In this document: positions 55,905 to 64,000 of the stretch, in pieces
Layout of the letters: the number at the start of each line of letters is the position of its first letter
Numbering within the stretch: the first letter of the stretch is position 1
DNA from: Globomyces pollinis-pini
Taxonomy: Eukaryota; Chytridiomycota; Chytridiomycetes; Rhizophydiales; Globomycetaceae
Assembly (NCBI GenBank): GCA_025399215.1
Contig: MU621095.1
Location: forward strand, 114,645 to 178,644
Direction of reading: 5' to 3'
DNA: 64,000 bases
Notes under the pieces: generated by a model
Told to the model about the DNA's origin: nothing
Database searches by the model: none
The model's input: the letters and a program-made list of their open reading frames with translations, nothing else
Program-made: the position numbers and the translations under genes

Positions 55905-58396
55905 ATGAATCCCATTCTAGAGTACACAACGACTCCCATCCCAACACCTCCTCATGCAATTCGCCTCAATATCACTCACGAATTGCTTGAAAAACTTCGA
56001 AATGGTTCTGTGAAAATGATGTCCTTGGATTTGGAAAATGATCAGAAAGTATTCATTCCCTTGCTTATCCTTTAGTTTATTCGAATTGGAAATGATTCTA
56101 TAAAGCTTAAGGATATTTCCGACAAAACTGACTATGCTTCGTACACCCTCAAGCATAACTCATTAATTCAAACTGGAGTTACTATCAAAACTTTGATTAT
56201 GCCCCCTTCCCTGAATAAAAGCAAATATAAAGAAGCTTCTCTAAAAGAAGAAAAGTCGAAAAATAATAGAAGGTATGATATCAGTAACTCACCCTCTTTC
56301 AGAATCAAAATGTTAGACCCTGCTACAATTGAAAATAGTAACAATTAGTATCTATTGATTATTTAGTTAAAACCGTCTCTAAGAAGAAAACACCAGCAGT
56401 TAGAAAAATCCAAAGAAGAGAAGTCATACCTACCCATTCCCCACGATTGACTCAGACAGCACCAGTAGAGTCGAAAGAAGCCAAAGAGGCTCGCGAAGCA
56501 AAAGAAGCTCGAGAAAGAGAATATATGGCCATTTTGAGGCGAAATTTAATCCATTTCTTGGGTCATTCTCCTAGAGAGTATATATTTTTTGTTCTAATAA
56601 TAGTTTAAATGCCTGTTCACAAAAATTTACATCATGTCAACAATCGAAAGTGTACGAAGTATTAAAATCAGTAATATTGTTTGTAATTTTAACAATAGAT
56701 TGGGAAACCGCAACTATCAAACCAAATGATGTTTCAGTTGAAAGACGAATCGTACTTAGATGTAAGGCCTTGGGAGCATACAGATTATTCAGAAGAAGAG
56801 CGGGTGAAAACTATCAAGTTCGCGAAAATGGCATTTCGAAATATGAAACTACCAAAAGAAGATATACACTGGGACTATTTAAAAAACCCAAATGCTTCTT
56901 CACAAGAGAATCAGACTCCTCCAGATTTAACGTCTACTCCAACGCCAACAGAGCCTTCTTTCAACAATGATGATAAACCAAAAAATCGGTCAAGTATATC
57001 CCCTGAAAAAGAAAAATCATTATCACCAGAGAGAAAAAGGCTGAAATTACAGCAATCATCCTCTCTACCCCAAATTAAACTTCCTATTCCTAAAACTAAT
57101 AACGAAACAGCTAAAACCATTGTATCTCCAACCAATAAACAACATTTCAAAATCAAACTAAGCAATCCATACACTGCAAATAACAACAACAATAACAACA
57201 ACAGCAAGCCCACAACTGAAAAGAAACCAAGTCCTGAATTAAGAACAACAAATGTAAAACACTCTGAAAAAGAATCAAAAGACTCACTGCCTAGAAAGAG
57301 AGAGCGTAGTGACTCCTCATTGCCAGTGATATCATTATCTTCGATGGCGGCTAATTCATCTGATTCTGGGAGTTCTACAAAGAGAGTGGTGAAAGAACCC
57401 TCGAAAGACAGATTAAAAACAGATCGTAAATTAAATGGGAAATCAAATTCTACCGGAGACGTACGGGAACGCGTCAGCTCTGGAAATGATTCTACAAGTC
57501 GTCGAGTGATATCACCAATGCCACAAACTTACAGTAGCAATTCATTGTCCGACTTTTTGAATGGTAAAGGGCCAATTAAGAAATCTACCGATGATTCTAG
57601 AAAGTTAACTAATTCTCAGTCAATCAACAGAAAAATTGAAAACACAAAGTTAACTGCTAAAACAAATTCACCAGTACCAAGAACCACTAAGCTCACAAAG
57701 GAACACACATCTGATGAAGATATAGAGCGTTCCAAAACGTCTTTAGTCAGTAAATCTAAAAAGAATCATGTATCTGATGAAGTCTCTGAACAGTCCAAGC
57801 CGACCGCGACCAGCAATAAACGCGAAAGACAAGCGTCTTCCAACAGCTCACAACTAACTAATGGAAAAAGAACCACCAATGAGATCAACACAACCACAGG
57901 CAACCCAAGCAGTGCTAGTAGCACAGTAGTAGACTCTCCTATGGCAAAGAAACTAAAAACAAAACAACCAGAACCTGCTGAAGGAAATCCTACGCATGAA
58001 GTGATTAGATCCCCGTTAGGTAAGAAGTTCCAATGTTCTGACCATCTTTTAGGCGAATCGGATTGGATCACCATGCCTCCTGAAGAGTTGAGTAAATATG
58101 CTTCATGGTTATGTTTCAGGAAATCCTTTTTAATTGAGCAATTGTACAAATATGATAAAATATCAGAAGAATTCAACAGATTAACAGAGCTCCGTCTCTC
58201 CGAACAAGAACTTATGGACAAGATTAGAAAAACGTTAATTGTTCACGGTCAATTGACTGGGATGTCTGGTTACCTCACCTCTGTAACTGATACTGTTGCA
58301 AACTATAAAGTTATTGTCAAAGAATTGAAGGCACTAAAGAGTTGGGTGCTTGCTCATGATGGGACCTGGAAATTGGGACCTGGAACCAAAGACTAA
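55905..58396 (+). CDS. RNA polymerase II elongation factor ELL
   Basis: Five introns of 26-30 nt. The start chosen is the ATG at 55905 (MNPILEYTTTPIPTPPHAIR). It leads to FIRIGNDSIKLKDISDKTDY, a basic stretch, then EYMAILRRNLIHFLGHSPR and MMFQLKDESYLDVRPWEHTD, which match the ELL N-terminal winged helices (R-LIH-L-P-R, FQLKD-Y-V-W). A 400-residue Ser/Lys-rich linker follows, and then a helical C-terminus (EQLYKYDKISEEFNRLTELR) where animal ELL has its occludin domain. ELL suppresses transient pausing of RNA polymerase II as part of the super elongation complex. The exons join cleanly. Confidence 0.82.
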
Positions 58397-58529
58397 CAAT
58401 ATTTAAGACCAACTTGTTTAATTATTGAAATAAAAATTCAAAAGATGTATAATCAAATGTTTTTTATCAAATGTAGCATCTGAAAAAGGAACTTCTATAT
58501 AATTTATTTGGAAGTGTATCCATAACTTA

Positions 58530-60094
58530 TTATTTATTAACCCGGATGGACTTGACTACGGACTGATATAATTCATCATTCAGCTTGACCAATTCTTGGT
58601 TATGACTTTTCAATAAACTGATTTGATTTTTCAGTTTAGACATTTCAGTAGCATCATCCACTGGTTGCCCAGACAAAGAGTTGGACACTTTCGTTCCCGC
58701 TAGATGTTCCATGAACGATTCAATAGTTTGATTCTGTTGTTGAGCTGGGAATGTGATTGTATTGTTATTTCCATCAAATTCAGTTGGGACTCTTGAAAAT
58801 GGAATTGTGGAAAGGTTTGTTCTTGATAAACTTGTGTCGAGCATTTCAGGGGGTTGGAAAAAGATATTGCAACTAGTAACAGGACCTAACAATTAGTGAT
58901 TCTCCATACCTTTATGTTGATCAAAAGTTCTTAAACATTGACGTGTACTTGGATCCCATACTATACAAGTTCCATCATTAGATGCACTGACAAGTAAAGA
59001 TTCGTCCATAGAGTATGATACTTGATTAATTCTATCACTAATAATGTTAAATATTTGTGATCCATTTTACGTATGTTTTGCAAATACGAGTAGCTTTTTC
59101 TCTGATGTATCCAGAACGGATCCGATTGTATATGCTTGTGCTTGTTTTACATCTTTTTTATATAAATCAATGTGAAATATTTTCCCATCTACTGATCCAG
59201 CAAATATTTTTGTTTCAAGGGAATCGACAATTAGAGCTGACAATGAACGAGGACATACGACTGTGAATAGACATTCTCCTGTGGTCAATTTCCATACCTA
59301 AAATTAGGTTAGTTAAATGTATGATGAAGTGGTGAGTTGAAAAACAATCGGAATTTGTTGGTTTATGACAACATACTTTGCAAGTTCTATCCATGGAACT
59401 GGTAAATATTCTTGCAGTAGTTGATAATCCACTGCTAACATGAATATCTGTGATTGGAAGAGAATGTCCCGATAATGTTGAAACTGGTTCCAGAATCGCT
59501 TGTAAAGAAATTGAAGAATCCAAAAGATGCAAAGTTGACCAAACATGAGCAGACGAATCATCACCACTGGTAATGATGTGCATATCATCAGAGGTGAATT
59601 TTATGCATGTAATCTTTTTGTAGCTTAGATATTAGATGTGTTATAAAAATGTCTTACTGTGCATCAAACATTCTAATTAATCGTCCAGTTCGTATCTACA
59701 GATGAACAAAGAATAAAGTGTACCTCCCAAAGATAAAACCTTCCACTCTCACCACCTCCAGCACAGTATAGCGACGAATTAGAAATTGCTATTGAATGCA
59801 GTCTTTCAGGTAGAATGGATTTTGAAATACTAGCAGACTTTGAAAATGCCCACGAGTTTAATTGACCTTACAGTGAGCCAATGGTTAGAAATACATACCT
59901 TTATCTGATTGAGCAGCAAAGAATGAGGACGACAATAGGAATTCTGATTGAATATTAGTTGAATTTAAGAGAGCGAGAGAATGATGATTTGATAAGTTTC
60001 CTTTAAAAGAGGTTATCAATACACCAGTTCTGATATCAAAGCAATGTACCAAAGGATCTTTACTTGAAGCAACGATAGCTAATTCAATATTCAT
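58530..60094 (-). CDS. IPI3: IPI3/WDR18 WD40 protein
   Basis: Several short-intron exons. The start MNIELAIVASSKDPLVHCFD is followed by WD40 repeats, including ITSGDDSSAHVWSTLHLLDS, LSGHSLPITDIHVSSG, IFTSSMDRTCKV, FAGSVDGKIFHIDLYKKD and one near 58900-59050 on the minus strand. The end is a coiled coil (EMSKLKNQISLLKSHNQELV). The repeat order, the GHSLPITDI signature and the C-terminal coil fit Ipi3/WDR18 of the Rix1 complex that processes ITS2 in the nucleus. Confidence 0.85.
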
Positions 60095-60259
60095 TTTTTT
60101 TTTAAAAAAAAAGAAATAAATCAAAGAATACAAAAATGAAATCCAAAAGTTATTTTAAAAAACTCTTTTACTTTTTATTTTGGTTTGAATGAATTTCATT
60201 TTGATGGAATGAATCGAAATTCAATTTTTTAAATTTTTTACAATTTGAATTCAATCAAA

Positions 60260-61186
60260 ATGTTGGCATTAAGGATAGCTATTGGTGCTGGATTAAGCAA
60301 AAGATTACCTTATTGTTGGGTTGCTAGTCGTTGGAATTCTACAAATCATTATGATATTCGTTTAAAGAAAAACAAATTTAATGATCAGCAATCGGAATTA
60401 CAGACTCAATTGTTAGATGCTTCCTTACTATACGTTCCAGAATATGGTTGGACTAAAACTGCATTGATGAACGGGGCTGAGTCCCTTGGTTGGACTTCAA
60501 TGTCTCATGGTATTTGTAAAAGAGGGCCTATCGAATTGGTCGAACACTTCATTCAAACCTCTACAGCACAGCTATCGGAAGAATTGAAATCGCATCCAGA
60601 TTTTCTAGAGTTCGTTTAATATTCACTTACTTTCTAGTTTGAAAACAACTGCGCGAATTAAACGTCTCGTTTCCATTAGACTGATGATGACAAGTCCATA
60701 TATTGACAAATGGCCACAGGTAATTCACTATTGTCATAATTGATTTGCAGGCGTTATCTTTGATGGGGCTACCTCAAAATGCACCAAATACTGTAAAACA
60801 ACTTGCAGAGTTAGTAGATGAAATCTGGTTCTTGGCAGGTGATCAATCCATTGATGTATTATTCTTATATTAAACTTTTAGTTAAACTGGTATTCAAAGA
60901 GAATGCTTTTAGCAGGTGTCTATACTTCTACAGGTAATCAAATCTGCTAAACCTCAATACTAACGACATTTTTCTCAAACCAAAACAAAACTGACTTATT
61001 TTAGAATTATTTATGACTACGGACAAGTCTACTGACTTTCAAGATACATTTGCATTTTTAGACAGAAGGTTGGGTGATGTGGGGACCATTGGTCGAGGAA
61101 TTTCTGAAGTTTCCAACATGTTAACATACGGCACTTCTCAAGTAACTAGTATATTGAAGTCAAAAGGGATTCGTCCACCATTTTAA
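60260..61186 (+). CDS. COQ9: Ubiquinone biosynthesis protein COQ9
   Basis: The start MLALRIAIGAGLSKRLPYCW is basic and Ser-poor, consistent with mitochondrial import. Then come ASLLYVPEYGWTKTALMNGA, ESLGWTSMSHGICKRGPIEL and, after introns of 25-35 nt, KRLVSIRLMMTSPYIDKWPQ, ALSLMGLPQN, ELVDEIWFLAGDQSID, NWYSKRMLLAGVYTSTELFM and TTDKSTDFQDTFAFLDRRL. The HVP-like VPEYGW, WFLAGDxSxD and NWYxKR...YxSTELFM motifs identify COQ9, a lipid-binding accessory of COQ7 in the matrix-side CoQ synthome. The protein ends RGIRPPF-like (KGIRPPF) after about 250 residues. Confidence 0.92.
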
Positions 61187-61393
61187 ATATATTGTTTTTC
61201 TATGATTTGTCGATCGAGATATGATTTCAAATGGACTGTATGGTGAACATCATAGACAGTAGTTATTCTAAATTTTGATCGATCAGTTTCCCTCTTAAAG
61301 ACTGGTTTGACTAACTGCTTGCAATTAACTGACCCCAACTAAAGATTAATTTTAATGCTTAGTATTACGCCCTTGAACACGTTTTAGTGAAGC
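61187..61393. other. Spacer between COQ9 and the transposase relic
   Basis: AT-rich, with no gene. It may hold one end of the transposon, but a terminal repeat could not be fixed. Confidence 0.4.
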
Positions 61394-61978
61394 TCATCGT
61401 TTAGTCATTCCTTTAAAAAGGTTTTGAATAGATTCGGGTGTTATTTTAAGCCATTCTTCAATAATTGCTTCTTTCAATTCTTCCTTGTTTTTTGGTTTAC
61501 CCTTACGTTTAGACAGGTTCATCTTGATCCAGCCCCATACATATTCAATGGGATTCATGTCAGGACTTCGGGCAGGCCAATTAATACGTTCGATACCAAC
61601 ACCAGCAGCATAATCGATGATTTCGTTAGCATCATGAGAGGACCCGCCATCATCTTGAAAGGTCATAATTTCACCTGTTTCCATTAAATGCTTTTCACAG
61701 AGTGGTAAAACGGTTTTCCTAAGTATTTGCTTATAAAGTGCAGCGTCCATAGTGTCATTAATCCAAAGTAAGGGTCCAACACCATCCCAGGTGATATAAG
61801 ACCAGATCATCAACTTACCTCCACCACTTTGACGAACACCGCGCACATATTCGGGATCATATCGCTGAGTTCGTTTAATTATGAACCTTCCACTCGTACA
61901 GTCCAATTCAATAGAACTTTCGTCCGAAAATGTACAAAATTCTAAAGATTGCTCACAAGAAATCCATTCATTCCACAT
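61394..61978 (-). mobile_element. Truncated Tc1/mariner DD34E transposase
   Basis: A 194-residue frame carries the catalytic core: SDESSIELD with the first Asp, MIWSYITWDGVGPLLWIND, MTFQDDGGSSH with the second Asp and 34 residues to the Glu in SPDMNPIEYVWG. The helix-turn-helix DNA-binding half that should precede the core is missing from the frame; upstream, another frame shows fragments (NQKWNQEISLKDE) that suggest decay. The C-terminus is full. It is probably inactive, since a start at the catalytic core lacks end recognition. Confidence 0.85.
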
Positions 61979-62359
61979 TCATCTTTCAAACTAATCTCTT
62001 GGTTCCATTTCTGATTCGTTTTTGATGACTTCATTTTCATTATTTTTGACAGTTGAACGATAATAACGATTTCTCACAAACAAAATGAAACTTTGACCAG
62101 TTCAGTGAACTGTGTGAACTGAGTTCACACATGAACGAATGTGTGTTTAAACCCCACTTGGAGTAATCGTAAAGATAGGTGTTTTGGTAATTCCATTTTG
62201 TAACTTTCACTTCCATTATTTTAGTTCTTACACCTACTACCATCCAAGTCTGTCAATTTTTCCAGTTTCAAATTAATTTTAGAGATGGTATACTAGAGTT
62301 AAGGTTGGAACACTCTTGAAATAATTAATGGTTTACTGGGCTACCTGTCATGTTGTTAA
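61979..62359. other. Decayed sequence upstream of the transposase core
   Basis: It may contain the eroded N-terminal half of the transposase on the minus strand. A 19-bp palindrome, GTGTGAACT-G-AGTTCACAC, lies at 62112-62130. The remainder is unassigned. Confidence 0.4.
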
Positions 62360-64000
62360 ATGAATCCAGTTGATCATCATATTGCTGCATATGTGTCGGC
62401 ATCCTTTGTTACAAAATTAAGTCGCAGTCGTAATCTAAATGTAAAAGCTGATTCGTGACGTGGTTTTTTGCCGTTAACAATTGACATTTACATAGACTGA
62501 AATCAGATTAAAAGAAATGCAAAAATTGTCTCGTTCAATTCTTCAGAATGAACCGGCAAATGCGACAAAACAGCTCTTGGCAGATTCAATTGATTCTATG
62601 AAAGCGTCACAAATGAAATCAATGGATGCGTTACAGGTGAAATCAATGGATTCTTATTTTTAGAATCATGAAGATTCTAAAATGAACAAATCGGTAGCAG
62701 AAACAATAGAAATATTAGAATCGCAATTGCAGGAATTATATGCCGAAAAACAGAAATCGGATAGTCGTATATTTAATTGCTTTTAACAACTAGAATTAAA
62801 ACTTCAGAAATTAGATTATGAGCAAAGGATAATGATATTGGAGAACAAGCTTGTTAACGAAACTCAAGATGATGATAAAAGTAAGCTTGATGTCCAATTA
62901 CTTCCTGGACCATTAATTGAATTGACACGTACTAATCAATTAACCGAAAAGTGGAAAGAAGGATTTGAAATCTTACAGCACACCATTAACCATTTCAACC
63001 ATATGAAGTTTATTCCTCAAAAGGATATAATCGAATCTGAATCAATCAATGAAATGTCTATACATAGCATCAACGAGCACTGTAAGCGGCTATTGACTGT
63101 ATATGAAAGGGAAAGCCATCAGAATTCAATTAAGTATCAGCAAACTTTGAAGAAACATTCAGAAGAAGTTAAAATTTTCAAATCTATACTGGATTCAGAT
63201 ACCAATCTCAAATCTATCAAAGAATTAGAGGAGGTAAAACTTTCCCTGGAGAATACGATAGAACAACAAAACGGCAAAGTAATTAATCTGGAGCAATCTG
63301 TGAATGAACTTAAACTGGAATTGCATACCGTTAAGAATCAAAATAGACACCTTCAATTGGAATTGATTGGAATTCCTTACCAAGAACAGAAGATTGATCA
63401 ATCATTTAAAAATGAGAAGGATCCGAGTCTAACTTTTGAACTCCATTCCCTCAAAGAGGCTAACCAGACCTTACAAAAAAAAGTTCAAACATTAGAGACA
63501 ATGATGGGCATCCAAACTGCATCCTACTTAACTTCAGTTGCCAAATCTCAAGATGACTTACAAATCCTTCAGAGTGAAAATAAAAGACTTCTTGAAGAAA
63601 GATCGGGTAATGTGTCAGTAAATGGTAAACTATTTCAATACTTATAGTAGATTACAATCAAGAATCTAACCTGGATGACACAACGAGAGCTCTAAAAGAA
63701 AAGGTAGTGGAGCTTGAATCTAGACTAGCTGAAGATTTACAGACAATTTTACATGTACAGCAATTAAAAATTGACAACGATTCATTACAAGCAGTCAACT
63801 CCAAACTACAAGCAGACGCCGAAAAACTAAAAAGATCAGGTAATATTTAAAACTAACCATCAGAATTGATATATAAAGAATTAAGTGAACAATTAGGGAC
63901 CAAAGTATATTCTCTTGAACAAGTGATAGAAGAGAAGGAGCATCTCGAGTATGAACACTCTTTTGAAAGAGATGGCGAAATCAAGAAACTCAAATCAGAA
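62360..64000 (+). CDS. Long coiled-coil protein, 3' end outside the window
   Basis: The gene starts at the ATG 62360 (MNPVDHHIAAYVSASFVTKL), then a 57-nt intron leads to TEIRLKEMQKLSRSILQNEP, and several 25-40-nt introns follow. The protein is almost entirely heptad-rich helix, for example ILESQLQELYAEKQKSDSR, ELEEVKLSLENTIEQQNGKV and LHSLKEANQTLQKKVQTLET. Short non-helical segments are QLLPGPLIELTRTNQLTEKW and HTINHFNHMKFIPQK. It could be a cytoskeletal, tethering or spindle-pole protein; no specific family was recognised. The frame still runs at 64000. Confidence 0.65.

Noticed and set aside
61187..62300. Terminal inverted repeats of the Tc1 element
   Set aside because: CTAAAGATTAATTTT near 61345 and CTAAAATTAATTT (reverse) near 62275 are similar but AT-rich and too weak to define ends.

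Overview
The window is nuclear DNA of an early-diverging fungus. It is AT-rich and gene-dense, with about 36 protein-coding genes on both strands. Three things point to a fungus: a fused lycopene cyclase/phytoene synthase gene, a fused trehalose-6-phosphate synthase/phosphatase gene, and an ankyrin-PH-FFAT-ORD oxysterol-binding protein of the Osh1/Osh2 layout. A CEP70-like centrosomal protein and FAM72, MTFP1 and ZC3H4-type proteins are absent from the familiar yeasts. They suggest a zoosporic (flagellated or recently deflagellated) lineage. That placement is inference; no rRNA or mitochondrial gene is present to confirm it.

The most general feature is the introns. Most are only 24-37 nt, start GTA/GTT/GTG, and carry a CTAAC/CTAAT/TTAAC-like branch site a few bases before the terminal AG. 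Nearly every apparent frameshift or internal stop disappears once these are removed. Longer introns (76-160 nt) occur in the eL14, uL18, CDC42 and one GST gene. The 160-nt uL18 intron carries what looks like a C/D box snoRNA closed by a perfect 9-bp stem.

Layout. 1-4.7 kb: a tandem duplication of a small C2H2 zinc-finger gene, in which the first copy has lost zinc ligands, plus two divergent omega-like GST genes. 4.8-14.5 kb: a ZC3H4-like CCCH protein, a single-finger C2H2 protein, a secreted orphan and a RAD26/CSB ATPase. 15-26.9 kb: an AbfB-like beta-trefoil protein, a GRAM/VASt sterol transporter, a UBTD-like protein, a CEP70-like protein, FAM72, an Osh1-like protein and eL14. 27-33 kb: a multi-RRM protein, a 627-bp inverted-repeat element, DMC1, and an MCM-like gene whose ATPase region is degenerate (MCMDC2-like) immediately downstream of DMC1. 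33-40 kb: the carotenoid gene, uL18, TPS-TPP and CDC42. 40.4-45.5 kb: three tRNA-Arg(UCU) genes, MTFP1, a large F-box/LRR protein, tRNA-Glu and tRNA-Gly. 46-53 kb: a p22phox/NoxD-like protein, AOS1, ASNSD1, SWC4/DMAP1 and a CCCH-CUE-Smr protein. 53-64 kb: a GH85 ENGase, ELL, IPI3/WDR18, COQ9, a truncated Tc1 transposase and the start of a long coiled-coil gene that leaves the window.

Functional threads: DMC1 plus the MCMDC2-like protein suggest a meiotic recombination pair; the Osh1-like and GRAM/VASt proteins both act at membrane contact sites; RAD26, ELL, SWC4 and the ZC3H4-like protein serve transcription and chromatin. Exon structures were assigned by eye from reading frame, splice signals and family similarity. 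No search or structure prediction was run.
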